From the NCBI GenBank assembly GCA_026018925.1, contig JAKSZU010000013.1:78791791-78855790 (forward strand): a stretch of DNA of 64,000 nt. Reading direction: 5' to 3'. The notes beneath the pieces are model-generated. The model did not search any database. It had not been told where the DNA came from and saw nothing but the letters and a program-made list of their open reading frames with translations. Position 1 is the stretch's first letter. Every line of letters starts with the position of its first letter. A program made the translations under genes and the position numbers. This DNA is from Tupaia tana (Eukaryota > Chordata > Mammalia > Scandentia > Tupaiidae). Of this stretch, positions 33,737-43,994 are shown piece by piece.

Positions 33737-34095
33737 AAAAAGTTGTATTAGCTCCTGGTTCTGTGTATGTGCATTCGTGTGTGTATGTGAAAGTGTACAT
33801 TGTATGATTTTTGCATTTACTTTATCAAATACAAGAACACAGTCCTGTTGAGATATTGACTGGAATAGCAAGACTTTATGATTATTTTTTAAGAATTTGC
33901 TCATGTTTGATATTAAATCATCTTATTCATATTATTCATATACATGATATTTATTGCTGTGTTTTTTTTAAAAATGACTAAAATATTGTCTATAAAGAAC
34001 TTACACATCTTTTCTTTCTTAGTTTCTTTAGATTTATTTTAGTTATCTTATTTCCATTTTATGTTATCTTATATAACATTTAATGTTTGATTATT

Positions 34096-34348
34096 GGACC
34101 AGCCCCAAAGTCTAGTGGCTAAAGAAGCCAGATCCCACATGACCAACTGCTGTTTCAATCTCGGCCCAGACAGCTTGAAACACACACTGGGTGCATGTGT
34201 GTGAATGCCCCAAATACCAAAATAATAGAGAGGTGGAAGAGAAGGGATTGTAATGTGAGCACACCCCACTTGGAGAGGAGGTTGCTTTCTTCCCCACTAT
34301 CTCATTTTTTTCTCTCTCTAGTGAGTGCACATGTTCTCTGACAATTCA
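34096..34348 (+). mobile_element. tRNA-derived SINE, divergent head group
   Basis: The head GGACCAGCCCCAAAGTCTAGTGG differs from both main groups (a CCC insertion after the AGC). The long-form middle is present but drifted. GATTATT lies just before it (34089-34095). Confidence 0.85.
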
Positions 34349-34362
34349 AAACATAAATTAAT

Positions 34363-34636
34363 GGACTGGCCCCATAGCCTAGTGGTTGGGGGAGCTGGAT
34401 CCCACATGGCCACTTATGGTTCAAATCACTGAACCAACTGTTTGAAAAATGCACCAGGTATGTGTGCATGTGTACCCAAGATTCCAATAGGATTGAGAAA
34501 TAAAAAAGAGATTGCAGCATGACCACACCCCATGATAGGGGTGCTTTCTCCTATTCTCGTTCTCTCTCTCTTTCTCTTTCTCTATTTCTCTTCCCATCTC
34601 TTTGGCAAGCACATGTGTCCCTCTAATAATTGAAAA
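34363..34636 (+). mobile_element. tRNA-derived SINE, divergent head group
   Basis: Head GGACTGGCCCCATAGCCTAGTGG shares the CCC-bearing head of the preceding copy. The tail ends 'gtgtccctctaataattgaaaaa'. GATTATT at 34639-34645 repeats the bases flanking the first member. Confidence 0.85.
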
Positions 34637-34645
34637 AAGATTATT

Positions 34646-34915
34646 GGGACCAGCAGGTGATGTAATGGTTATGTCACACTAGACTCCCATGTAGTTGACC
34701 ATGGTTTGAGTCCCTGAATCAGCAACTTAAAACTCACGCTGGGTGTGTGTGTGTATGTGCCCAAAACCCCAAGAGGAGAATGAAGTAAAAGAAATTACGG
34801 TGTAGCCATTCTTTTTCTCTCTCTCTGTCTCTCTGTCTCTCTCTCTCGCTGTATCTCTCTCTGTCTCCCCTGTGGGCGCACGTGCCCTATAGCAAAATTT
34901 AAAGGAAAAAAAAGA
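34646..34915 (+). mobile_element. tRNA-derived SINE, long form with internal deletion
   Basis: Head GGGACCAGCAGGTGATGTAATGG. The palindromic CCCCCCTGGGGGG block and the 'gatttctcgctttctg' that follows are missing, so 'gtgtagccattc' joins directly to the pyrimidine tract. Confidence 0.93.
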
Positions 34916-35219
34916 AATAAGATGATTACTGACAGTAAATTAGAATATAAATATATGTGCCTTTTATCCAGAAACACTTAGTAAACTTTTTAGCAGTTCT
35001 ATGAATTTGTTTGTAGATTTGTTATATTTTTAAAACAAGTGAGTATTGCTATTTCTCCCTCCTTCTCCTCCTCTTTCTTCTTTTTGCCTTATTGTATAGT
35101 ACAGGGCCTTTACTACAATGTTGAATAGAAGAATATTAATAATAGGCATTCTTTTCCTGGTCCTGACTTTAAGATAAATGCTTCTAATCGTTCACCATTA
35201 ACTATGATGTCTGCTGTAG

Positions 35220-35630
35220 AAGAGGGATCAAAAGGGGGAAGTCTTAATTACTTGATAAATGGAAGGAAAATGAAAGTGTTTTCTGAAACTAGATGAAGGA
35301 AGAGAGTTGGAAAATGAGTCATGAAATGACTTTGCCCTACTCTGAAGAAAATGTTTAAGGGAAAATAGGACTCATTTTAGAAATAAAAAGATACTTCAAA
35401 GTACGTGTTCTCAGACTGAGAATAAATTCAGTATGAGAAACCTAGCTTTCTTTTGTATAAATGCTTTGGGAATCACTGTTAAAGGACACACTAGCAGCCA
35501 AGTCTGGAACTTTCTGAATTGTGTAACAAAAAGACTACTTTAAAAAATCCACAAAATGTAATGGATTCTATACCGTTTTCTAACTAGGTAATTCTGAAAA
35601 AATACCTATACTACCACCTCTTGTGACATA
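35220..35630. other. Unassigned non-coding stretch
   Basis: No gene or repeat recognised. Confidence 0.4.
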
Positions 35631-35634
35631 GGTG

Positions 35635-35935
35635 ATCAGTGAAGAGTTCTACCAGAGAACAGAACCAGTAGGAAATGCATGTTACAAGCTTTATTGCAAG
35701 CAATTAGCTTATGTGATTCTAGATTCTAGGTAGACAAGTATGAAACTGATAGGACAAGCCATTGGGAAGGACAAGACAGTCTGGAATTCTCAGACTCAAG
35801 TGAAGCTGCCGTCTACCAGTAGAATATTTTCTTCCAAGAACGTCGGTTTTCTTTTTAAGGCCTTTCAAATGATTGAAGGAGACCCAGCCAAATGATCTGG
35901 GATATTATTCTTCATTGAAATCCAATTAAAGGTCA
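35635..35935 (-). repeat. Ancient LTR-like repeat, antisense part
   Basis: 'ctaccagagaacagaaccagtagg' followed by 'attgcaagcaattagcttatgtgattctag' is the antisense end of the same mammal-wide repeat seen in sense at 56184-57320. The name is not certain to me; an ERVL/MaLR-type LTR is most likely. Confidence 0.6.
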
Positions 35936-36470
35936 TAGGCAATGAGACACACTGCCCTGCCATGCTGAGGAGACATGAGTAAGTCCCAGGTTCATTTCCT
36001 GAGGTCTCCCTGTGTGTTTCTGACTGACTAAGGCTAGGGGTAGGATGGTGGTGAGGATTCAGTTGGAAGTAACCTGGTTCGCGCACTCTCTCTCTCTCTC
36101 TTTGTCTTCCTCTCTAATGGAAGAAATAAATACACTTTACAAAAAGCCAATTGATTATGAATGTTAATGACATCTATAAAATATCTTCATAACAACACCT
36201 AGATTAGTGTTAATTAAATAATTGTATATAATAGACTAACAAGTTGACACAGAACAGACCATCACAAATAGAACTACTGTGTATTTTGAAGAGTATAAAT
36301 TGTGACTTGGAATAAGGAATTGGAAACCACAGATTAGTACTAAAAACTACTTTTTATACATATTCAATCCATAATCTGAAAGCTATAAACCACTGTGAGG
36401 GAAGATAGGGGAGTGTACATGACATGGTCAGTGAAAACATTAATGTGATAATGATGCAAAAAAGGCAACA
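35936..36470. other. Unassigned non-coding stretch
   Basis: No gene. A CTCTCT tract at 36084-36116 followed by 'ggaagaaataaata' hints at a SINE-like tail, but no tRNA-like head could be found. Confidence 0.35.
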
Positions 36471-36484
36471 TAGAACTTGACTTT

Positions 36485-36740
36485 TTTATTTTTTAAAGTT
36501 TTTGCCAAAGGGTACATGTGCTCACTGTAGAGAAACAGAGAGAGACAGTGAGAGGAAAAGTGAGAAACCACCCCCAGTGGGGATGGCCATGCTGCAATCC
36601 CTTCTTCATTCTCCTCCTGGGATTTTGAGCATGCACGCACAAACACCTGGCATGATTTTCAAGCTGCTAGGCCTGGGACTCAAATTGCGGTTGGCCGTAT
36701 GTGAGCCCTGCACCTTAACTACCACACCACCTGCTGGCCC
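36485..36740 (-). mobile_element. tRNA-derived SINE, old long form
   Basis: Antisense copy with 'gtttttgccaaagggtac', 'aaccacccccagtgggga' and head 'accacaccacctgctggccc'. Perfect 14 bp target duplication TAGAACTTGACTTT at 36471-36484 and 36741-36754. Confidence 0.95.
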
Positions 36741-36799
36741 TAGAACTTGACTTTAAAGGCAAGAAATAGGAGAGGTCATTTGATCAGTTTTCCCTTGGA

Positions 36800-36960
36800 T
36801 GTAATGCGTGTCTCTACTAACCCTTTCTTGGGTAAATCTTTAAGCTCTTCTAAACTCCAGTTTCTTCATCTGTAAAGTGAGGTAAATTAGACCACCTACC
36901 TCATAAGTTTGATCTGAGTATTAAATCCAACAATGGGTTTTAAAAATCAGCAAATTAAAG
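36800..36960 (+). repeat. MIR fragment
   Basis: 'gggtaaatctttaagctcttctaaactccagtttcttcatctgtaaagtgaggta' then 'ctacctcataagtttgatctgagtattaaat' is the MIR core and 3' part. Confidence 0.85.
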
Positions 36961-37264
36961 ATCCATGTGTATAATACGTATTTTGCCTATAAAATGTCAT
37001 TTAAGAACGAGGGATTTTTGATATCCAAGAAAAAACACAATTGCCTTCCCCAATATCTGTTCTTTTCTTCCTTAGCACTAAACCTTTAACTCTTAGCTGG
37101 ATACAAGGCACTTATACAATAAAGACCATGCTTATGATACTTCCTTGAAACTTAAAGCTTCCATTACCCTTAAAGCTGGTCATAGCTCCCTGTGATTAAA
37201 TTCTTGCTAATAATGGTTTCTCAGAAGTTACTTCTGAGAAACCTCCCTAAAAGATAGTTGGCCT

Positions 37265-37437
37265 GGGGCCGGCAGGTGGCATGGTAGTTAAAACACAGGA
37301 CTCCCACATGGCTGACTGTGATTCAAATCCCAGACCTGGTGGCTTGCTTTCTTGCTTTCCCTTTCTCTCTCTCTCCTTGGTCAAATTAAAAAATAATAGT
37401 AACAAATGAAATTAAATAAATAAAAATTCTTTTTTAA
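37265..37437 (+). mobile_element. tRNA-derived SINE, short form
   Basis: Head GGGGCCGGCAGGTGGCATGGTAG, junction 'ctggtggcttgctttcttgc', then 'ctccttggtcaaatta' and an AAT-rich tail. The flanks AAAAGATAGTTGGCCTGG / AAAAGATATTTGGCCTGG (37249-37266 and 37438-37455) match at 17 of 18. Confidence 0.95.
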
Positions 37438-37475
37438 AAAAGATATTTGGCCTGGAATGTAGATGTAATGGCTGG

Positions 37476-37481
<6 letters not shown>

Positions 37482-37507
<26 letters not shown>

Positions 37508-37760
37508 TGGAGAGGTTTTTGCTATAGGGTGTGTGTGCTCACCAGAAAGACAGAGAGAGACAGAGAGACAGAAAGCAAGAAATCACCCCCCAAGGGGGTA
37601 TGGCCACACCACAGTCCCTTCTCCTCCATTCTCTTCTTGGGATCTTGGACAAGCACACACACGCACCTGGCGTGAGTTTAAGCCACAGGATCTGGGACTC
37701 AAACCATGGTCAACTATGTGGGAGTCCAGTGACATAGCCATTATGCCAACTGCTGGTCCC
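37482..37760 (-). mobile_element. tRNA-derived SINE, long form
   Basis: Antisense with a run of about 27 T (the A tail), 'gagaggtttttgctataggg' and head 'gccaactgctggtccc'. Target duplication ATGGCTGGAGTTCT / ATGACTGGAGTTCT at 37468-37481 and 37761-37774. Confidence 0.97.
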
Positions 37761-37774
37761 ATGACTGGAGTTCT

Positions 37775-38140
37775 AATACCCACTTTTGCCCATGAAGACG
37801 AGAACTACTCCTTAGTATGAATGGAACAGCGTGTTGAAAGATAGTTGGGTTCTTAAGTCCTCTATGGTTACTTCCAGATTCTATATATTCAAGAGATAGA
37901 AAACTTCATGTCATTTTTATTACTGTTTAATATTACTCTTACCTTAATTTAACCCCCAAATAATACTTCATCTGAAAAATCTAAAAGGAAACACAAATTT
38001 GTGATATTTATCCTGTAGTGAACAGTCTCAGAGATCATGACAGATAGAATGACATGGAGAAAAACACCCTGGTCATTGATTGAAGAAGTTTGATTCCCAC
38101 TCCTGCCACTTTCTAGCCAGCTCACATAAACATTCTTTCT
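37775..38140. other. Unique non-coding stretch
   Basis: No gene or repeat recognised. Confidence 0.4.
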
Positions 38141-38142
38141 CA

Positions 38143-38234
38143 GGGGAACAGTGGATGGCATAATAGTTATGTCATTGGACTCCCATGTAGTTAAACACGA
38201 TTTGAATCCCAAAACCGGTGGCTTACAACTCACG

Positions 38235-38274
<40 letters not shown>

Positions 38275-38413
38275 ATGCAAGATCCTGAGAGGAGAAAGGA
38301 GAAGAAGGAATTGTGGTGTGGCCATCGCCCCTGGTGCGAAATTTTTCACTTTCTGTCTCTCTGGCTAGTGCACATGCCTTATAGAAAAAGATCTCTCTAA
38401 AAAAAAAAAAAAT
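38143..38413 (+). mobile_element. tRNA-derived SINE, long form, with internal TG microsatellite
   Basis: Head GGGGAACAGTGGATGGCATAATAG. The body segment that reads GTGTGCGTGCGTGCCC in sister copies has become a pure (TG)18 array (about 38236-38271). The rest of the long-form body follows to an A-run. Confidence 0.93.
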
Positions 38414-38414
38414 T

Positions 38415-39180
38415 CTGCTTCAGACTCCTCAGATCTCACTCACTGTACTTTTAAATATGTAGGTAAACTGTATGATTGCTATTCTTCCTTCCAGCTTCAG
38501 CTTTCCAGTTATTATATTTGGTGTGCTTATAAGCACCCTCTGTTCACAAATTTCTTCATTTTTCCATGGATGAACATGTATCATACCATATAGTTTACAA
38601 AAATAAATAGCTATTTAATACATTTGCCTGGTTTTAAGGCAGAAGTCAGTTCACAGACATTAAGCTACTTTCTGTAAGATCCAAGGCTAGAAGTTGTAAA
38701 TTTAACTGAAATTCCTCCCTGAGAGAGAACAAAGTAATTGAAATTGCAGAGAAAGTAAAACTGAATACATAGGAGGAATTTGTTAGAGAGGGACTTCAAG
38801 GCAGGCAGGGAGGGAGACTTGTAAGAAAATACCTTGGGGGCAGAAAAAAGAAGGAAAACCTGCTCTAATGTGCCCACAAGGACTGTCAAGTGAGTGTTGT
38901 CAGTCCATTCTCTTTCTCACCTATATATTTTTTTTATGCAAAAGATATGTTTTTGGTGTTCAGGGACCGTCCTGATTTCATGTAGCCTGATTCTTTTCAA
39001 TAAAGAAGGTGACTCATTAAATATGTAACTAAATGTGATTCCATTTTTATAACCTTGCTAGGCTTCTCATGTAAAAATAGCCACAGTTCAGGAAAAAATC
39101 TTTTGTCAGGTCATGTATATAAATTCATAAACTATGATCATCTATAGAAAGGCTTATGGAGAGACAGTTGAGGGCAGCGG
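38415..39180. other. Unassigned non-coding stretch
   Basis: No gene or confident repeat recognised. Confidence 0.4.
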
Positions 39181-39189
39181 AAAGTGTGA

Positions 39190-39285
39190 AGTGAGTTTAA
39201 GGAGCCTGGGTGCCTGTCTCTGCTCTGACATTTTCTAGCACAGAGAGCATAAGTGAGCAGTTAAATCCCTGTAAGTACTGACGTT
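39190..39285 (+). repeat. Possible MIR fragment
   Basis: 'cctgggtgcctgtctctgctctgacattttctagc' resembles the MIR 5' core. Weak. Confidence 0.4.
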
Positions 39286-39289
39286 AAAA

Positions 39290-39875
39290 GGACTCCAACA
39301 TGACCAGTGGGCCATCCCTTCTTGTGGAACTGCTATCACAAGGAAACTTCAAAACTTATAGTACAGTTTAAGCTGGGAGCAAAATAAGGGAGTCAGTGCG
39401 GGTAAACACTGTGCAGAGCACAGAGCAGCAAGACCACTATGAGTGTAAAGTTTCAGTTACTCTCCCCCTTCTCCATAGCCTATGCTCACATCAGACATCA
39501 TTAATCAAGTGTGGCAGGCTCTACCTCTGAGTGTGAATGTACCTTACAGTCCTCCTAACCATTATGCTCCAGGCAGCCACTATCAATTGATCGAAGAGAA
39601 AATTTGAGGTGAGAACAGTTTGCTACCCTTGCCTAGAGCTTAGACTGAATGATGGAACCAGATGCACTGAATTTTATTGAAGTAAGTGTCGGAAAAATTA
39701 ACTGGATGGACTGAGGAAAGAGAGCTATCTGCTAAAAAAAAAAAAAAAACAAAGAAAGGATTGAATGTAAAGGACAAGTAGTCCCATACTAGAAGATATC
39801 AACTGATGAAGTGGGATGAGGTAAAGCCATAGGTACCAAGAAACCTCAGAAAGTTAGTAGACCAAGGTGAGCCCT
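39290..39875. other. Unassigned non-coding stretch
   Basis: No gene. A short A-run lies near 39735-39750. Confidence 0.4.
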
Positions 39876-39879
39876 TGGA

Positions 39880-40100
39880 ATTATGACCCAGTCCCTGCGA
39901 ATTTTACATTCACACTTCCACCAACAGGATTCGGCAGGTCAACCTCTTTGCAAAAGAAGCCAGTTTCCACTCAACCAACATGGTTCAGCTCAAACATTAT
40001 CAAAAGTGATTACTGTCCCTTTAGGAGACCTTGTTTATGCTTCCTGAGCCCCTTGCTTGCCATACTATGGAATGTTCATGTCTTTATTATGTTTGGGAGA
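39880..40100 (+). repeat. Unnamed ancient repeat, copy 1
   Basis: Aligns by eye with 44848-45061: shared blocks include the 'ttcacacttcca' type start, 'aagaagc', 'ttcagctcaaacatta', 'aaagtgatt' and 'cctttaggaga'. A 96-codon open frame overlaps it, but the second copy is open in a different, unrelated way, so coding is not supported. Confidence 0.7.
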
Positions 40101-40204
40101 TCCTCCGCAAAACTGGCACTGTCAATAAGGCAGCACTGCTGCACTGCTGTTACCTGAGGCCAGTTAGCAGCTGGCGGGATGAAGGGATCCTAGTATAACA
40201 AATG

Positions 40205-40325
40205 CAGGTAGGCTTTGGAGTCGTAGATGAGACAAATCTGATTTCTGTCATATACTAGTCTTGTGATCTTGGGAAAATTATTTTAACTCCCTGATACTCA
40301 GGTTTCTTATCTTTTTTAACCTGAT
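40205..40325 (+). repeat. MIR, 5' and core
   Basis: 'aggctttggagtcgtagatgagac' then 'tactagtcttgtgatcttgggaaaattattttaactccctgatactcagg' is MIR. The 3' part seems to resume at 40515 after unrecognised sequence. Confidence 0.8.
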
Positions 40326-40514
40326 TTATTTCTAGAGGTGTGTGTGTTGCGTGGGAAGCACCTCCAGCCTTCATCACATTGTGATCTTTCCCCAGCCTGC
40401 TAGCCAGCCAGAATCATGGGTATCCATAGGTGTGCCTGGCATGTTCAGGTTGACTCTGAATCTGAGCCTCTGGCCTTTGCATATGGCTTCATCATTGTGT
40501 ACTGGCTCAGTCTT

Positions 40515-40625
40515 CTTAATTGATAGCTAGGATTATGATAGCATCTCTTTTATAGTGTAGTAGTAATAGTCTGGTATGCACTAAATGCTTAATAAGTAGT
40601 AGGCATCACTGTTATTTTTCTCACC
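40515..40625 (+). repeat. MIR 3' part
   Basis: 'aggattatgatagcatc...ctggtatgcactaaatgcttaataagtagtaggcatcactgttatt' matches the MIR end. Possibly the continuation of 40205-40325. Confidence 0.6.
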
Positions 40626-40989
40626 ATTATCTCTGCTTCTGGAGAAAGCAGATCTGTAGAAATCAAAGAAAAAATAGTAAGGGTTTAAATTAACAGTAGC
40701 TAGGCTACTAGGAATGCACTTTATTGCAATTAGACATTAAGCTGATTTAATGCTGGTTTTGACTGTTGGAAGGATTGGTTTATTTCTAGTTAAACTTATA
40801 CTTCCAGCCTTCAGTGGTTCAAACTGAAATTCACAGTGTTCCCTAGATCCCAAACTCTGATTCTGTCTCCTCAATCCTGTAGGGCTGCTTAAATTTCTGA
40901 TCAGTTTCTCAGTCTTATAGTTGCCTCTTGTGAATTAGTAGGTCCCTCACAGGGAATGTTGTCACAGAATACCTCGATATTCCCCCTTT

Positions 40990-43145
40990 TTATTTTTTAA
41001 TTTATTTATTTTACATTCAGTCACTAAACATCATCACAGCATACAAACTGCGATTTCCCATCCAGAATACATTGTATAGTGGCTTAATCATACAAGTTAT
41101 TGTCAACAAATAATTTTCCATTTTTTTTATGTATATATACATATATATGTGTGTATATATATGTGTGTGTGTGTGTGTGTTTGTGTTTTTTCTCCCTATT
41201 TCTCACCCTCTGCCATTTTCCATCCTCCTCCCACACTATCTCTGGTATCTACAGTTGCTTTCCATTCCTTTTTCCCCCCACATTTTAGTGATTCACAAAA
41301 TATCTTTATTAATTTAACTACTTTCAATAGCAAGTTCAGCTGATATATACATATCTGTGAACACATGTCTGACTTCAGGCATGAAACTGTGAGTAGAATG
41401 AATATACTATAAAGTAGTACCTAACTGAGACTATATAGCTTACTGTGGTCATTAAATAGGTATTTTTAATATATTTTTTAATTTCAAGAAAGTCAGTTTT
41501 AGCTCTAACAAATCAAAATCAAAAAAGTTAAGAGAACTGCCTAAACTTAAAGCCAGGAAACAGGTTAGGATTCTGTTCAAACAGTAGGCACATGTATCTA
41601 TTGACAGCTCAAGAGAAGACAAAAATCCTTAAATCTGAAAAACAAAGCATAGAAGAAAATCAAATGCTTTAGTCAAAAGTCATACAATTCTACTGCTCCA
41701 GTTTAGTCTAATGTACTTAATCTACCTTAAGATTGTGGTCCAATCTTTCTGTTTAAATTCTAGAAGATAACATTCAACTCCGGACTTCTCCATACCATTG
41801 AGTTGGCCATTTTCTTTGTTGTTTTTGAACTCATTTCTGTGTGATGCCTGATACAGCACTCCCTTCAGAACTTCTTGGAGAACTGTTCTGGTGTCAGTTA
41901 AGTCTTTCAGGTTTTGTTTATCTGAAAATGTTCTTTTCTTTTCTTCCCATATGAAGGATAATCTTGCTGGATATAGTATTCTTAATTGAAATTGTTTTTC
42001 ACTTAACACTTTTAATGTATTTTCCCATTCTTTCCTTGCTCATATTGTTTCCAATGAGAGGTCTGCTGTTGGCCTGACGGGATATCCTTTGTAAGTAACT
42101 TGGTTTCTGTCTTGCCAGTCTTAGAATCTTTTCTTTGTCTGTGGTTTTGGTCAATCTGGCTATAAGGTGTCTTGGAGAAGATCTTCTTGGATTGATTCTA
42201 TGTTGATTATATTTTATCCTTTTTATTTCTTTGGTCTGGATCTTTGAATGCCTCTCTAGATTTGGAAAGTTTTTCTCCAGGATTTCATGTAATAGATTAT
42301 CAATGCCCTTATTAGTCTCTTCACCTTCTGGGATACCTATTATATGGATGTTTGGATGTTTAATTGTATCTAGTACTTCTCGTATATTATTCTCACTTTT
42401 TGGGGCTATTTTCTCAGTCTTCGTGGTGGATTTTTCTAGTCCAGCAATTCTGTCTTCTACATCTGAGATTTGATCTTCTGTATGATCTAGTCTGCTTTTA
42501 ATACTTTCAAGGGAGGTTTTGATTTCCTGTATTATAGCCTTTATCTCTAACAGTTCCATTTTATTCTTTTTTATGGTGTGAATTGCCTCTTTCAGATCAT
42601 GCAAGAACTTCCTCACCTCCTGGAACTTTTTGGCTATTTTCTCCTGCATCTTCTGGGATTCCTTGTCTCTCTTCTCTTGCATCTCTGTTAGCTTTGTCAC
42701 TATGAATATTCTAAATTCTTTATCAGACATTTCCATGAGTTCCATTGTGGATGAAGAGGAATTTTCCTTTTTCCTTGGGGGAGAGATATTTTCTTGGTTT
42801 CTCATATTTCTTGTGCCCCTGTGGTGATTTTTAGCCATCTGACGGGTTATACATTTCTTCCTAATTTCTTTAAGTTCAATTTGAGTGTTCAGAAACATGC
42901 AGGAGGAGGTGATCTGCAACCTTCCTGCCGTTCTATTTTTCTCCCTTTGTGTGGCAGATTCAGTGAGAATTGAAGAATATTCTGATCCTAAGAGTATTCA
43001 GATATTTGGCTATGGTTCACTGAGACCTGTGTAGACACTCAGTGTGTAGAATCTGTAATGGGGTCTGGAGCGTGAAGACTCAGAAGAACATCTTCATTAG
43101 TCTTACAGTCCCTGAAAGCAATAATTCGCAGCTCCAATAGGTGGT
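40990..43145 (-). mobile_element. HAL1-like half-L1 retrotransposon
   Basis: Minus-strand element with a 5'-UTR-like region (about 43145-42840), a LINE-1-type ORF1 (42838 to about 41722), then about 730 bp of non-coding sequence ending in an A-rich tail near 40990, and no ORF2. ORF1 without ORF2 defines half-L1 elements. The 3' part shares 'gatagtgtgggaggagg'-type sequence with the LINE-1 3' UTR near 55475. TATTCCCCCTTTT (about 40979) and TATTCCTCCCTTG (about 43146) might be target duplications. A 3' UTR with a TG/TA microsatellite lies at 41130-41181. Confidence 0.7.
41722..42838 (-). pseudogene. Broken ORF1 (RNA-binding chaperone) of the half-L1 element
   Basis: The protein family is the LINE-1 ORF1 nucleic-acid chaperone, which trimerises through a coiled coil and coats the element's RNA in the cytoplasm. 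The first frame runs from the ATG at 42838 (MAKNHHRG) to a stop near 42002. It shows a Lys/Ser-rich N-terminus, a long charged coiled coil (about residues 40-150), the RRM landmark HIIGIPEGEE, and the C-terminal motif LIARLTKTTDKEKILRLAR. The end of the C-terminal domain (YPARLSFIWEEK, FSDKQNLKDL) continues in another frame at 42009-41722. So at least one frameshift (near 42115) breaks the gene, and the continuing frame also appears to hold a stop near 42050. The long intact first part suggests moderate age. An upstream in-frame ATG at 42919 exists, but 42838 fits family starts better. Confidence 0.85.
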
Positions 43146-43199
43146 ATTCCTCCCTTGTTTTTTTTTTTTTGTTGTTGTTTGTTTGTTTGTTTTTTGGTT

Positions 43200-43470
43200 T
43201 TGTTTATATTTTGAAGATCTTGGATCTTCAAGTCTTCAATGCCTTAGTAGTTCCCCAAAGATTACAAACAGATGACTTAAATATTTGTTTCTAAGTAACT
43301 AATAGTCTCAATAAGAGCATTAGTCCTTAAAAGATAGTTTTCTATTATCAAAAGTAGACAAGTCCTTACTAAGTTAATCTGTATTTGAAAAAATAGAATA
43401 TAAAAGTTATTATGATTTTTTTTTATTTTAAAAGAAAGTCGTTTGAAGAAAAATATATTGAGTAAAAGAG
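43200..43470. other. Unassigned AT-rich stretch
   Basis: No gene. It follows a (TTTG)n tract at 43160-43205. Confidence 0.35.
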
Positions 43471-43476
43471 TTACAG

Positions 43477-43715
43477 TTGGAGCCAGATGGTTGTGTGGAG
43501 GTTAAAGCACTAGATCCCACATGGATGACCACACTATTCAAGTCCCAGACGTGGCAGCTTGAAAATCACATGCACAAAACCCTGAGAGAATATTGGAGGA
43601 GATAGGATTGTGGCTTGACCATCCCCTGTTGGGGTGATTTCTCACTTTCCTTCTCTTTAGGTCTTTGTCTCTCTCTCTCTGGTGAGCACAAATATCCCAT
43701 GGTAAATTTTTTTTT
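43477..43715 (+). mobile_element. tRNA-derived SINE, old long form
   Basis: The head 'ggagccagatggttgtgtgg', middle partly deleted ('aatcacatgcacaaaaccc'), then 'ccatcccctgttggggtgatttctcac' and 'atcccatggtaaa'. Flanks AAAAGAGTTACAG / AAAAGTTACAG. Confidence 0.88.
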
Positions 43716-43794
43716 AAAAGTTACAGAGGGTTTGAGTATAACTGATGTTTTCAGATCACTGGTTTAGTACATAGGAGGTATCAATGTGTTTCCA

Positions 43795-43990
43795 GGTCTT
43801 TATTATTTTTGCCTTGATTACTACAAAAGTTTTCCAACTGGTCTTCCTTCCTTCTGCCTTTCATATCCATGTTTAGAAATATATGTCATGTGTCAACCTG
43901 GAATATTTACAGAGCACAAAACTTGTCATAACCATCTCTCGATTGAAATTCTTCAATGAATCTTATATCAGTAAAACTTCTTTCAGAGTA
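43795..43990 (+). repeat. LINE-2 fragment
   Basis: 'gccttgattactacaaaagttttccaactggtcttccttccttctgcc' and 'tctcgattgaaattcttcaatgaatc' match the LINE-2 region before its 3' end. Confidence 0.7.
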
Positions 43991-43994
43991 AAAA

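Larger units (their letters stand above)
33890..35215 (-). mobile_element. Old LINE-1 ORF2, antisense, split by three SINEs
   Basis: The right part carries the antisense LINE-1 ORF2 stretch 'gggcctttactacaatgttgaatagaagaatattaataataggcattc...gataaatgcttctaatcgttcaccattaactatgatgtctgctg'. The left part has AT-rich antisense ORF2-like sequence. The three SINEs at 34096-34915 interrupt it. Confidence 0.7.

Noticed and set aside
33458-33904. 148-codon minus-strand open frame
   Set aside because: SINE read-through plus flank. The recurring SINE-derived peptide is present and no host protein is recognised.
36084-36140. CT-rich tract followed by an A-rich tail as a further SINE
   Set aside because: No tRNA-like head, B box or diagnostic body upstream; left as unassigned.
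37530-37740. Regularly repeated 'ctctctctgtctctctg' and 'cagagagacagag' blocks as a possible CRISPR-like array
   Set aside because: They are the pyrimidine tract of individual SINEs; there are no unique spacers and the host is a mammal.
39867-40157. 96-codon plus-strand frame resembling the frame at 44879-45130
   Set aside because: The similarity is at the DNA level, from two copies of an old repeat. The shared frame is not preserved cleanly, so a duplicated gene is not supported.
40978-43158. Firm target-site duplication around the half-L1 element
   Set aside because: TATTCCCCCTTTT and TATTCCTCCCTTG are similar but low-complexity and could match by chance, so it is mentioned only as possible.
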